Shown here piece by piece: positions 38,680 through 47,258 of a stretch of 64,000 bases of DNA. The first letter of the stretch is position 1; every line of letters begins with the position of its first letter. The notes beneath the pieces are model-generated. The model had not been told where the DNA came from. It was given only the letters and a program-made list of their open reading frames with translations, and searched no databases. The position numbers were made by a program, and so were the translations under genes. This DNA is from Gordonia hydrophobica NBRC 16057 (GTDB taxonomy: Bacteria > Actinomycetota > Actinomycetes > Mycobacteriales > Mycobacteriaceae), in contig NZ_BCWU01000005.1 of assembly GCF_001592365.1 (NCBI RefSeq), forward strand, positions 248,001 through 312,000. The letters are read 5' to 3'.

Positions 38680-40016
38680 GCCCGGTTCTCCGCGATCACC
38701 CGTCCGTACCAGTCGTACGACGTCTTCGGCATGCGTGCCGACGTCTCGAAGTCGACGTGCACCAGGCCGAAGCGCTGCGTGTAGCCGTCGGCCCATTCGA
38801 AGTTGTCGATCAACGACCAGACCGTGTACTCCTGCACGTCCGCGCCCGCGGTGATCGCTTCGCCCACAGCGCGGATGTGCCCGTCGAGGTACGCGATCCG
38901 ATCCGGGTCGCAGGGCTGGACACCGCGGTCCGGTTCGGGGAACGACGCGCCGTTCTCGCTGATGATCACCGGCGGCATCCCCGGGTACCGCGCGGTGAAG
39001 TCGAGTAGCAGGTCGCGGAGGGTGTTCGGCACGATCGGCCAGGCGGGACCGAACCCGGTGACCGGAGCGCCGGGCGTGGGAACGATGTCGAAAGGGATCG
39101 GATTGTCGTCGCCGGTCGGTGCGGTCACCGTGGTGGGGTTGTAGAAGTTCACCGCGTAGAAGTCGGGGCGCTCCGCGATCACGTCCAGGTCGCCGTCGTG
39201 CACCGGCATCGCCGCGCCCAGGGACGACAGATCCGGATAAGCGCCGGTCAGGATCGGATCGGCAAAGATCCGATTGTGAATGAGGTCGTAGGCGGCGACG
39301 GCCTGCGCGTCGTCGTCGTGCAGTGGCAGTACGTGGGTGTGGTTGTTCGCGATGCCCACCGACTCGGCGCCTGCGGCGCGGAGCACCCGAGTCGCCAGGC
39401 CATGCGCCAGCAGTTGGTGGTGTGCCGTCGGCAGCGCGTCGAACAGCAGGACCTCGCCGGGCGCCAGCTCGCCGGTCGCGTAGCCCTGCAAGGTGGTCAT
39501 CGCGGGCTCGTTGATCGTGTACCAGTGCTTCACCCGATCGCCGAGTCGATCGACGACGAGTGCGGTGTAGTCGGCGAACCGGTGGGCGGTGTCGCGGGCG
39601 AGCCAGCCGCCTGCCTCGTGGATCGGTAGCGGCAGGTCCCAGTGATAAAGCGTCGGGAACGGTGTCACTCCCGCGTCGAGCAAGTCGTCGACCAGGCGGG
39701 AGTAGTAGTCGAGCCCGACCGGGTTGGGGCTGCCTGCGCCGTCCGGCTGGACACGCGTCCAGGAGATGGAGAAACGGTAGCGGTCGAGTTCCAGATCCGC
39801 GGCGAGCGCGACGTCCTCTCGCCATCGGTGATAGCTGTCCGGACCGGGATCGGCGGTGGACCCGTCGACGACCTTGCCCGGCGTGTCCACCCAGTCGTCC
39901 CAGACGGAGCGTCCGCGCCCGCCCGCAGTGCGTGCGCCCTCGATCTGGAAGGCGGCCGTCGCCGCCGACCAGCGGATCGGCCGAGGAAGGATGGGGATGT
40001 CGTGGGAGGTGGGCAA
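38676..40016 (-). CDS. GH1 beta-glucosidase
   Basis: The 446-residue TIM-barrel glycosidase of family GH1 hydrolyses terminal beta-glucosides in the cytosol. The acid/base Glu is in YTINEPA (about residue 163) and the nucleophile Glu in VIISENGAS (about 358). Substrate residues appear in WSAATAAFQIEGA and the C-terminal NFEWADGYTQRFGLV. The start is TTG at 40016: AAGGAG lies 9 nt upstream, whereas the nearby ATG at 40023 is in another frame and only 2 nt from that site. No signal peptide is seen. Coupled to the MFS gene downstream. Confidence 0.94.
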   Translation of the reverse strand: MPTSHDIPILPRPIRWSAATAAFQIEGARTAGGRGRSVWDDWVDTPGKVVDGSTADPGPDSYHRWREDVALAADLELDRYRFSISWTRVQPDGAGSPNPVGLDYYSRLVDDLLDAGVTPFPTLYHWDLPLPIHEAGGWLARDTAHRFADYTALVVDRLGDRVKHWYTINEPAMTTLQGYATGELAPGEVLLFDALPTAHHQLLAHGLATRVLRAAGAESVGIANNHTHVLPLHDDDAQAVAAYDLIHNRIFADPILTGAYPDLSSLGAAMPVHDGDLDVIAERPDFYAVNFYNPTTVTAPTGDDNPIPFDIVPTPGAPVTGFGPAWPIVPNTLRDLLLDFTARYPGMPPVIISENGASFPEPDRGVQPCDPDRIAYLDGHIRAVGEAITAGADVQEYTVWSLIDNFEWADGYTQRFGLVHVDFETSARMPKTSYDWYGRVIAENRA

Positions 40017-40196
40017 CGGGCATCGCTCCTTGCAAATCCGGCCTGCATTCGATCAAACGATCAAGTTATCAGGCCATCATTGTCGATCGCGCGGCGAAAT
40101 GCGGGCGGTCGAGCGAATTGGGGATCCGAAAGCAGTGATGCCGTACTGCGCGCCCGGAATCGCCGAACGCACTACGGCATCAGCGAGCGGAGACGA

Positions 40197-40763
40197 CTAC
40201 CAGGCGTGGACCACGTTCTGTGCGGCCTCGAGGCCCTGCTTGGCGAGCAGCTCCGCCGCGTCGACACCGTTCGTCACGAGGAGCTCCACCTCGGCCTTGA
40301 CGGTGCCGGGAAAGGGCTTGAGAACGTAGTCCGCGGGATCCTGGCGTCCGGGCGGACGCCCGATGCCGAGCCGGACCCGGAGATAGTCGCGCGTGCCGAG
40401 TGCCTGCGACAGTGAGCGCAGACCGTTGTGGCCGCCTTCGCCGCCGCCCTGCTTCAGGCGCACGACGCCGAAGTCGATGTCGAGCTCGTCGTGCAGGACG
40501 ATCACATCGGTGGGCGCGACCGAGTAATACGACGCCAACGGGCCGATCTGGCGACCGGTGACGTTCATGTACGTCCGTGACTTCGCGACCAGGACCGGCT
40601 CGCCGCCGATCCGCACGGTGGCGGTGAGCGCACCGGAACGCTTGTGCACGGAGAAGCTCTCGCCGTACGAGGAGACCAGGCTGTCGGCGACCATGGCACC
40701 GACATTGTGCCTGGTCTTCTCGTAGGCGGGACCGGGATTGCCCAGTCCGACAATGAGTTTCAC
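40197..40763 (-). CDS. pth: Peptidyl-tRNA hydrolase
   Basis: The 188-residue protein recycles peptidyl-tRNA released from stalled ribosomes. Family motifs: [20 protein letters not shown] with the catalytic His in TRHN (about residue 19), [13 protein letters not shown], and [11 protein letters not shown] with the conserved Asp. It follows rplY by 26 nt on the same strand, the standard actinobacterial order. Upstream of the next gene in the same direction (bgl, stop-to-start separated) no shared promoter is needed. Normal length. Confidence 0.97.
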   Translation of the reverse strand: MKLIVGLGNPGPAYEKTRHNVGAMVADSLVSSYGESFSVHKRSGALTATVRIGGEPVLVAKSRTYMNVTGRQIGPLASYYSVAPTDVIVLHDELDIDFGVVRLKQGGGEGGHNGLRSLSQALGTRDYLRVRLGIGRPPGRQDPADYVLKPFPGTVKAEVELLVTNGVDAAELLAKQGLEAAQNVVHAW

Positions 40764-40789
40764 TCAGAGTCCATTCGGGTCCGGCGGAC

Positions 40790-41392
40790 TTACTCCGCTG
40801 CGGCCTCGGCTTCGGCCTCTTCTTCTTCGTCAGCAGGCTCCTCGGAGGCCTTCTGCGCCTCGACGGCGACGAGCAGCGCCTCGGGGTCGGTGACCAGGGT
40901 CGAACCCGCGGGGAGTTCGAGCGATCCGGCGGTGATGTTGGTGGGAGCCTCGAGGCCCTCGACCGAGATGACGATGTGCTCGGGGATGTTCAGCGCGTCG
41001 GCCTCGATCTCCACGGTGCTGGCTTCCGAGACGACCAGTGTGCCCGACTTCGAGGTGCCCTCGACGAGGAGGTTGACCTCGACGATGACCTTCTCGCCGC
41101 GCTTGACGATGAGGAGGTCGACGTGCTCGATGTAGTTGCGCAGCGGGTGGACGTCGACCTGCTTGGTCAGCGCGATCTGCTTGTCGCCGTCGATGTCGAG
41201 CTCCACGACGGCGTTGACGCCGTTGTTACGCAGGATGGCCGACAGGTCGCGGTTGGGGAGCAGCAGGTGCTTCGGCTCGGTGCCGTGGCCGTACAGAACG
41301 GCGGGGACCTGGCCGGCGTTGCGGGCGCGGCGGGCGGAGCCCTTGCCCTTCTCGGTGCGGGCGGTGGTGGCGAGCTGCGGGGCGGTAGCCAT
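40790..41392 (-). CDS. rplY: 50S ribosomal protein L25, general stress (CTC) form
   Basis: The 200-residue long form has an N-terminal L25 5S-rRNA-binding domain (RTEKGKGSARRARNAGQVPAV) and a C-terminal TL5/CTC beta domain, ending in an acidic Glu/Ala tail. The ATG at 41392 is set by GAGGAG 8 nt upstream. rplY-pth is conserved near prs and glmU; here two small genes on opposite strands and a secreted-protein gene lie between rplY and prs. Confidence 0.97.
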   Translation of the reverse strand: MATAPQLATTARTEKGKGSARRARNAGQVPAVLYGHGTEPKHLLLPNRDLSAILRNNGVNAVVELDIDGDKQIALTKQVDVHPLRNYIEHVDLLIVKRGEKVIVEVNLLVEGTSKSGTLVVSEASTVEIEADALNIPEHIVISVEGLEAPTNITAGSLELPAGSTLVTDPEALLVAVEAQKASEEPADEEEEAEAEAAAE

Positions 41393-41555
41393 GCGATTCT
41401 CCTCGGTTGGGGTGGTTCGTGGTGGCGTCTTGACGTCTGCACACACGGCCTGGAACCGAGGTGGCCGAAGCCGCCTGGGGAGTTCACACCGTCGCGCCGA
41501 TTACGGTGACTGTGCACCCTCGCCGAGACAACGCCGCCTAGAATACCATCGGCGC

Positions 41556-42008
41556 ATGACCTCAGAAAAACCGACGGAATTGGTTCAGGCGTTCTTCGCC
41601 GACCTCGCGCAGGGTCGGGTCGACGCCGCCCTCGAGCGGGTGGACGAGGACATCGTGTACACCAACGTCTCGCTGCCGACCGTGCGCGGCAAGAAGCGCT
41701 TCGCTGCGGTGATGGGCGCGCTCAACGGCAAGCGCATCGCCTTCGACGCGGCGATCCTCGCGATCAGTGCCGACGATCTCGGCGTGGTCCTCACCGAACG
41801 GGTCGATGAATTGCGGGTGGGCCCGCTGCGCATCCGGTTCTGGGTCTGCGGTCGTCACGAGGTCCGCGAGGGCCGCCTGACCCTGTGGCGCGACTACTTC
41901 GACTTCTGGAACTGCACGCGCGGTTTCGTCCGCGCCATCGCTGCACTGGTGGTGCCGAGTCTGCACCGGCCGTTGCCGACCGCGGGCCGGATGAGCCTGC
42001 GAGCGTGA
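41556..42008 (+). CDS. Limonene-1,2-epoxide hydrolase-like protein
   Basis: The 150-residue cone-fold (NTF2-like) protein carries the epoxide-hydrolase Asp-Arg-Asp set: Arg and Asp in VLTERVDEL (about residues 73-75) and a second Asp in TLWRDYFDF (about 113). Such enzymes add water to small or lipid epoxides; mycobacterial EphG is a relative. It stands between rplY and the ArsC-like gene and converges on the latter with 7 nt between stops. Start ATG at 41556 gives MTSEKPTELVQAFF. Function well supported at family level. Confidence 0.85.
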   Translation: MTSEKPTELVQAFFADLAQGRVDAALERVDEDIVYTNVSLPTVRGKKRFAAVMGALNGKRIAFDAAILAISADDLGVVLTERVDELRVGPLRIRFWVCGRHEVREGRLTLWRDYFDFWNCTRGFVRAIAALVVPSLHRPLPTAGRMSLRA

Positions 42009-42015
42009 GACCTGC

Positions 42016-42357
42016 TCAGAGCACCTCGTCGATCGCGTCCAACGGGCGCGCAAGCCGAGTGCCCTTCTCGGTCACCACGAATGGTCGCTCCACCAGCACC
42101 GGGTGCTCGGTCATCGCGGTCAGGATCTGCTCGTCTGAGGCGTCGGCCAGGTTCAGTTCCTTGTAGAGCTTCTCGCGTTTGCGAGCGGCCTGCCCCGGAG
42201 TCAGACCGGCCGCGTCGAAGAGCTCGGTGAGCTGATCGCGCGTCCAACCGGTGTCCAGGTATTTGATGATCTCCGGCTCGACGCCTGCTTCGCGGAGCTT
42301 CGCGAGGGCGTTGCGGGAGGTCACGCAGCGGGGATTGTGATAGATCTTCGCGTCCAC
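42016..42357 (-). CDS. ArsC/Spx-family thioredoxin-fold reductase
   Basis: The 113-residue protein starts at GTG (VDAKIYHNPRCVTSRNAL). The Cys in NPRCVTSRN and the following Ser-Arg match the ArsC arsenate-reductase motif CxxSR. The later LVERPFVVTEKGTRLARP contains the conserved Arg-Pro. It is a glutaredoxin-dependent arsenate reductase or an ArsC-like protein of other function. No ars operon or transporter is adjacent. Upstream in-frame codons to 42564 run through a hairpin element and are not part of the gene. Confidence 0.88.
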   Translation of the reverse strand: MDAKIYHNPRCVTSRNALAKLREAGVEPEIIKYLDTGWTRDQLTELFDAAGLTPGQAARKREKLYKELNLADASDEQILTAMTEHPVLVERPFVVTEKGTRLARPLDAIDEVL

Positions 42358-42429
42358 GAGTCCACGGTACGTGGCTCCGGCTCCCCGCGTGGTCATGCGG
42401 TGATCGCGGCAGTGCTCCAACAGATCCCT

Positions 42430-42502
42430 CCTAAGAACTGCTCGCTCAGGCGCCTCCGACGGAACATTGCCGTCGGAGGGTGCTGAGCAAGCAGTTCTTA
42501 GG
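42430..42502. repeat. Nested hairpin element, copy 2
   Basis: The outer arms CCTAAGAACTGCT and AGCAGTTCTTAGG are a perfect 13-bp match. The middle GCTCAG/CTGAGC pair and the inner arms CCTCCGACGG/CCGTCGGAGG (perfect 10 bp, loop AACATTG) nest inside. The plan and much of the sequence match the element at 31763-31825. It abuts a second inverted-repeat element at 42501. Confidence 0.85.
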
Positions 42503-42568
42503 GCGTGTCTGGCAAATCCCTTGCATCTGATCCGCCGAGGCCCGCAAAAGGATTTGCCAGACACGCCC
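42501..42568. mobile_element. MITE-like element with perfect 19-bp inverted repeats
   Basis: GGGCGTGTCTGGCAAATCC (42501-42519) and its exact complement (42550-42568) bound a 30-bp centre, with CCTTGC/GCAAAAGG extending the pairing. There is no coding capacity. Long perfect terminal repeats with no gene fit a miniature inverted-repeat element or an IS remnant; no clear target duplication is visible. A transcription terminator or structured RNA is an alternative. Confidence 0.5.
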
Positions 42569-42584
42569 CAGTAGCATCCAGGTC

Positions 42585-43157
42585 ATGGTGTTGCGCCTGC
42601 TCGCCCGCATCTGTGCCGCACTCGCGCTGCTCGCCGTTTCCGCGGCAGGAGCGTGGGCAGGCGCAGGGGAGGCCTGCGCGTGCAGTTGTCTGCCGCTGAC
42701 GCCGGACGAGACGGTGCGCGCGGCGGACGCGATCGTGGTGGGTACGCCGGTCTCCGACCGCGTGGAGGGCGCCGACCGGATCTACGTGTTCGAGGTCGAT
42801 GCCTCCTACAAGACGCGCGTCGCCGAACGGATTCGGATCCGCACCGCGGCGGAGGGCCCCGCCTGCGGACCGCAGTTGACGATCGGCACAGCGACGATGG
42901 TGGTCCTGCATCGATCGCTCGACGACGCGAACCTCCCGACGCGGTCGTGGTCGACGTCGCTGTGCGCCAGTCTTGCGCGACTCGACCCCATGCCTGCGAC
43001 CGCCGGTGAGCGACTGGAACCGATCGCCGCGAACGACGACGCCGACCAGGCCCTCACCCGATCACCGTGGGTGGTCGGGGCAGGGGCGCTGGCCGGCGTC
43101 GTGGTGATCGTCGGTGGGGCGCTCGCGGTCAGGCGTTACCGTCGAACAGGCTCGTGA
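42585..43157 (+). CDS. Secreted, C-terminally anchored protein with TIMP-like Cys motif
   Basis: The 190-residue protein has a Sec signal peptide (LLARICAALALLAVSAAGAWAG), an ectodomain starting CACSCLPLTPDETVRAADAIVVG and a C-terminal helix (about 162-182, VVGAGALAGVVVIVGGALAV) with a basic tail. The CSC...ADAIVVGTV-type start resembles the OB-fold of tissue-inhibitor-of-metalloproteinase/netrin-like domains found in some bacterial surface proteins. Four or five cysteines could form disulfides. The last 29 nt overlap the convergent prs gene. Role unknown. Confidence 0.8.
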   Translation: MVLRLLARICAALALLAVSAAGAWAGAGEACACSCLPLTPDETVRAADAIVVGTPVSDRVEGADRIYVFEVDASYKTRVAERIRIRTAAEGPACGPQLTIGTATMVVLHRSLDDANLPTRSWSTSLCASLARLDPMPATAGERLEPIAANDDADQALTRSPWVVGAGALAGVVVIVGGALAVRRYRRTGS

Positions 43158-44106
43158 CCGAGCCGTTCTTGAAGACCTCCATGATGGTCTGCGCCAGCAA
43201 CGGGGCGATCGACAGCACCGTCAAGTTCTCGAACTGCTTGTCCTCACCGATCGGCAGGGTGTCGGTCGCGATGACCTCCTTCGCGCCGCACGTGGCAAGG
43301 CGCTCGGCGGCCGGGTGCGAGAACACGCCGTGGGTGGTGGCGATGACGACATCGCCTGCGCCGGCGTCCTTGAGGACCTTGACGGCGCCCGCGATGGTGC
43401 CGCCGGTGTCGATCATGTCGTCGATGAGGACGCAGGTCTTGCCCGCGACCTCGCCGACCACGCGGTTCGACTTGATCTGGTTCGGCACGTCGGGGTCGCG
43501 AGTCTTGTGCACGAAGGCCATCGGCGCACCGTCGAGGGCGTCGGCCCACTTCTCGCCGACCTTGACGCGTCCGGCGTCGGGCGACACCACGCAGATGTTG
43601 TCGGTGCCGTAATTGCTGCGGACGTACTCGGCCAGCTGCCCCTGGGCGTGCATGTGGTCCACCGGACCGTCGAAGAAGCCCTGGATCTGGTCGGTGTGCA
43701 GGTCCACCGTCACGATCCGGTCGGCGCCCGCGGTCTTGAACAGATCGGCGATGAGGCGCGCGGAGATCGGCTCACGGCCGCGGTGCTTCTTGTCCTGGCG
43801 CGCGTACGGGTAGAACGGGATGATCGCCGTGATGCGCTTGGCGGAGCCGCGCTTGAGGGCGTCGATCATGATGAGGGTCTCCATGACCCACTGGTTCATC
43901 GGGTACGGGCAGCTCTGCAGCACAAAGGCGTCGCTGCCGCGGACCGACTCCTCGAAGCGGACGAAGATCTCGCCGTTCGCGAAGTCACGTGCCGTCTGCG
44001 GGGTGATGTGAACGCCCAGCTCGTCCGACACGGCCTGTGCCAGTTCGGGGTGCGCCCGCCCGGCGAACAGCATCAGATTCTTCTTGTTGTCGGTCGTCCA
44101 AGTCAT
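43129..44106 (-). CDS. prs: Ribose-phosphate pyrophosphokinase
   Basis: The 325-residue enzyme makes PRPP from ribose-5-phosphate and ATP for nucleotides, His, Trp and decaprenyl-phosphoryl-arabinose. Class I features: FANGEIFVRFEESVRG, IIPFYPYARQDKKHRGREPISARL (ATP loop), VDLHTDQIQGFFD and the PRPP loop CVLIDDMIDTGGTIAG. glmU lies 77 nt upstream on the same strand, the usual pair. Its 3' end overlaps the convergent secreted-protein gene by 29 nt. Confidence 0.98.
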   Translation of the reverse strand: MTWTTDNKKNLMLFAGRAHPELAQAVSDELGVHITPQTARDFANGEIFVRFEESVRGSDAFVLQSCPYPMNQWVMETLIMIDALKRGSAKRITAIIPFYPYARQDKKHRGREPISARLIADLFKTAGADRIVTVDLHTDQIQGFFDGPVDHMHAQGQLAEYVRSNYGTDNICVVSPDAGRVKVGEKWADALDGAPMAFVHKTRDPDVPNQIKSNRVVGEVAGKTCVLIDDMIDTGGTIAGAVKVLKDAGAGDVVIATTHGVFSHPAAERLATCGAKEVIATDTLPIGEDKQFENLTVLSIAPLLAQTIMEVFKNGSVTSLFDGNA

Positions 44107-44183
44107 GGGTGACTCATTCTCTCCTCAGCGGTGGGCTTCATTTGTCGGGAGTCGGTGAACACTCGGGGATTACCTGTTGTTCG

Positions 44184-45671
44184 CTAGCTATTCTGCTGGG
44201 CGTCACGTGCCGCGTCGGCAGCAGGGGTGCCGGGACGCTTGGCGACGACCCAGTCGGGGATGGTGCGTTGGGGACCCGACGACACCGCGAGAGCGCCCGC
44301 CGGGACGTCCTCGCGGAGCACCGTACCGGCTCCGGTGTACGCGCCGTCGCCGATGGTCAGCGGTGCGACGAACATGTTGTCACTGCCGGTGCGGCAGTGC
44401 GAGCCGATCACGGTCTTGTGCTTGTTGACGCCGTCATAGTTGACGAAGACGCTCGACGCCCCGATGTTGGTCTGTTCGCCGATCTCGGCGTCGCCCACGT
44501 AGGTCAGGTGCGGCACCTTGGTGCCGGTGCCGATCTGTGCGTTCTTGGTCTCGACGAAGGTGCCGATCTTGCCGTGCTCGCCGAGGTCGGTGCCGGGCCG
44601 CAGGTAGGCGAAGGGGCCGACGGTGGCGCCCGCGCCGATGACCGCCCCCGATCCGTGCGTGCGGATCACCTGCGCACCGTCGCCGATCACGACGTCGGTC
44701 AACGTGGTGTCCGGGCCGATGACGGCATCGTCGGCGACCACGCAGCGGCCGTGCAGCTGGGTGCCGGGTTCGATCCGCACATCCTGGCCGAGGACCACGT
44801 CGACGTCGATCCACGTGGTGGCGGGGTCGACGACGGTGACCCCGGCACGCATGTGACGTTCGACGATGCGGCGGTTCAGTTCTGCGCCGAGCGCGGCGAG
44901 CTGAACACGATCGTTGCAACCCGCGACGACGCTCGGATCGGCGACGGTGAACGCGTGCACCGGACGGCCCGCGGCGCGGGCGATCGCGACCAGGTCGGTG
45001 ATGTAGTACTCGCCCTGCACGTTGTCGGTGGAGAGTTCGGCGATCCCGGTCCGCAGCATGTCGGCGGAGAACGCGTAGATGCCCGCGTTGACCTCGGTGA
45101 TGGCGCGCTCCGCCGGGGTGGCGTCCTTGTGCTCGGTGATGGCCAGCACGTCGGCGGTCGCGATGTCGACGCCGGGTCCGCCTGCGCGGACGATACGTCC
45201 GTAGCCGGTGGGGTCGTCGGCGATGAAGCTGGTGAGGGTGACCGCGGCGGCGTCGTCGCCGTCGGTGCGGCGGTGCTCGGCGATCAGTTCGGTGAGTGTC
45301 TGGCCGTCCAGCAGGGGAGCATCGGCGACGGTGACGATGACGGTGCCGGTGAAGTCGTCGGGCAGCCCGGTCATGCCCGCACGCGCCGCATCGCCGGTGC
45401 CCAGCGGACTGTCCTGCTCGGCGATGGTGACGGTGCGGCCGAGTTCGGCGGCCACCTGCTCGATCGCCGCGGTGACGCGTTCGCGTTCATGGCTGACGAC
45501 GGCGATCAGGTGATCGGGATGCAGTTCCTGGGCGCCGTGGAGAGCATGTCCGACGAGGCTGCGCCCGCCGATCTCGTGCAGGATCTTCGGGGTCTTCGAC
45601 TTCATCCGGGTGCCCGCCCCTGCGGCCAGCACGATGACGGCGATGCTCCCGGTCGACGGCTCTTCGCTCAT
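44184..45671 (-). CDS. glmU: Bifunctional UDP-GlcNAc pyrophosphorylase / GlcN-1-P acetyltransferase
   Basis: The 495-residue enzyme makes UDP-GlcNAc for peptidoglycan and the arabinogalactan linker. The N-terminal uridyltransferase has [16 protein letters not shown] and PLGTGDAA. The C-terminal left-handed beta-helix shows hexapeptide repeats and the acetyltransferase segment [25 protein letters not shown]. The ATG at 45671 has a typical start [18 protein letters not shown]. Immediately upstream is a 186-bp gap with no gene seen. Confidence 0.98.
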   Translation of the reverse strand: MSEEPSTGSIAVIVLAAGAGTRMKSKTPKILHEIGGRSLVGHALHGAQELHPDHLIAVVSHERERVTAAIEQVAAELGRTVTIAEQDSPLGTGDAARAGMTGLPDDFTGTVIVTVADAPLLDGQTLTELIAEHRRTDGDDAAAVTLTSFIADDPTGYGRIVRAGGPGVDIATADVLAITEHKDATPAERAITEVNAGIYAFSADMLRTGIAELSTDNVQGEYYITDLVAIARAAGRPVHAFTVADPSVVAGCNDRVQLAALGAELNRRIVERHMRAGVTVVDPATTWIDVDVVLGQDVRIEPGTQLHGRCVVADDAVIGPDTTLTDVVIGDGAQVIRTHGSGAVIGAGATVGPFAYLRPGTDLGEHGKIGTFVETKNAQIGTGTKVPHLTYVGDAEIGEQTNIGASSVFVNYDGVNKHKTVIGSHCRTGSDNMFVAPLTIGDGAYTGAGTVLREDVPAGALAVSSGPQRTIPDWVVAKRPGTPAADAARDAQQNS

Positions 45672-45857
45672 TGGGGTCCCTTCGCAGGTCGATCGCGATT
45701 GGTCTCCTCGGCTGCACGACCACCCGTTCGGGCGACCGCGGTGGTGAGGACGCGGCCAAATCTTACGCGAGGCCGCCTCGACGAATGATACTCGGCGGTA
45801 GCCCAGGGATCGCGTGTCGCGTCGATGCGCCGACCGGCGTGGAACCCGTCGCGCCCG

Positions 45858-47126
45858 TCAGCGGTAATGCGGATTGTTCATGACCGGGATTTGAATACTG
45901 ATCGGCAACCGCAGTTCGGACATGTACAGCAGGACGAATTGACGCAGGAACTCGTCGAACAGCCAGTACGCCTTCGGCGGCATGCCTGCCTGCAGTATTC
46001 CTTCACGCACCGCCACGTACGGGCCCCACGAGACCTCGAGCATCGGCGACCACACGGGTTCGCGGGGGATCTTGAGGTCGTCGGCGATCTGGTCGCCGAG
46101 CATGAACCGGGTGATCGCGCCGAGGACGCCGCGGCTGACCAGCGAGAGGTCGAGGTTCTTGCCGAGATCGAGCAGCATGTGCGCGAGTTTGATCCCCTCG
46201 GGCGTGGCGTCGATGACGGGATCGAGCACCTGCTTGGCCTGCGACTCAGCGGACGCCCACGACGAGGGGATATATTCGTCGGCGATGCCGAGTGCGTGCG
46301 CCGTCAGCTGCCACGAGTGCAGAAAGCCTGCCGATTCGTCCGCGGCGACCGGCACACCCCACTTGCGGAACTGACGCATCGCGCTCGTCGGGAGGCTGTG
46401 CCAGGTGACCATCATGTCGGCCTGACTGATCGGCAGTTCCTCGTCCGCGGCGTGCTGCCAGTACGGCGAGCGCGGCAGGATGTGGCGGACGCCCGCATGG
46501 GCGAGCCTGGTCTTGACACATGTCACGACGTGCTCGCCGTCCGGGGCGAAAGCGTTCGCCGTGCCGATGTCGTACCCGAGCTTGGCGGTCTTCGAGATGC
46601 GGTCCTTCATCGCCGAGCCGCCCCACGAGTAGTAGACGGCGCGCGCCTCGTGCGGGATCACCGTGCTGAGCATTCCGCTGACGAACCCGTAGATGACGCC
46701 GAGGTAGGTGCCGCGCTTCTCGTTGAATCGGGCGGCTGCGGCCAGCTTGCCCCGGTCGGTCCACGAGGGCAGGGCGACGGCGCGCTGCAGGAACTCGTGC
46801 AGGTCGTGCGGCAGTCCGTCGGGGAGTGGCTGGCCGTTGCGCGTCCAATGCTTGAGGAGCCTGTTCACTGTCGGGATCTCGCCGCGGCGCGCGAGGTCGG
46901 CGACGAGGTCGTCGCATTCGGGGTCCCCGACCCTGTGCGGATCGGCGCCGGAGCCGGTGCCCGGGACGGACTGGGCGGGTGACCACGTCCACGGCGTGGC
47001 CGGGGCGATCACCGCGAGTGCGCTCGCCGCGGAGAGCGCGGCACCGCCTTTGAGCGCGGTCCGCCGGGTGAGTGCGTGCGGTGTCTGGTCGGTCGATGCG
47101 TGATCGGTCGATGCGTGGTCGGACAT
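45858..47126 (-). CDS. Tat-exported DUF2236/MpaB-family oxygenase, latex-clearing-protein-like
   Basis: The 422-residue protein has a twin-arginine signal (LTRRTALKGGAALSAAS, about residues 17-33) and a DUF2236 helical domain, the combination seen in rubber oxygenase Lcp of Streptomyces and Gordonia. Segments KTRLAHAGVRH and MMVTWHSLP (His near 243) fit the family's haem-binding helices. Lcp cleaves cis-1,4-polyisoprene outside the cell. The length fits Lcp, but I cannot confirm its characteristic Arg/Lys/Thr set, so another hydrophobic substrate is possible. GAGGAGG sets the start. It diverges from a TetR gene across a palindromic operator, as lcp and lcpR do in Gordonia. Confidence 0.72.
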   Translation of the reverse strand: MSDHASTDHASTDQTPHALTRRTALKGGAALSAASALAVIAPATPWTWSPAQSVPGTGSGADPHRVGDPECDDLVADLARRGEIPTVNRLLKHWTRNGQPLPDGLPHDLHEFLQRAVALPSWTDRGKLAAAARFNEKRGTYLGVIYGFVSGMLSTVIPHEARAVYYSWGGSAMKDRISKTAKLGYDIGTANAFAPDGEHVVTCVKTRLAHAGVRHILPRSPYWQHAADEELPISQADMMVTWHSLPTSAMRQFRKWGVPVAADESAGFLHSWQLTAHALGIADEYIPSSWASAESQAKQVLDPVIDATPEGIKLAHMLLDLGKNLDLSLVSRGVLGAITRFMLGDQIADDLKIPREPVWSPMLEVSWGPYVAVREGILQAGMPPKAYWLFDEFLRQFVLLYMSELRLPISIQIPVMNNPHYR

Positions 47127-47146
47127 GATGTGCCTCCTCGTTCCTG

Positions 47147-47173
47147 TGTTACAAAATCTATGAGTATGTAACA
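47147..47173. promoter_or_regulatory. TetR operator, copy 1 (lcp-like/tetR gap)
   Basis: TGTTACA-N13-TGTAACA is an inverted repeat of 7-bp arms lying 21 bp upstream of the lcp-like start codon and 86 bp from the tetR start. The same arms and spacing recur upstream of the mce operon at 48165. Binding by the adjacent TetR protein is inferred. Confidence 0.65.
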
Positions 47174-47258
47174 TAGGTGCATCGTCGCTCGTTGTCTGGC
47201 GTATCGGCGATACCGTTGAGACGACCGGGTCGGGGACCAGTGGTTGAAGGAGTGTGAG

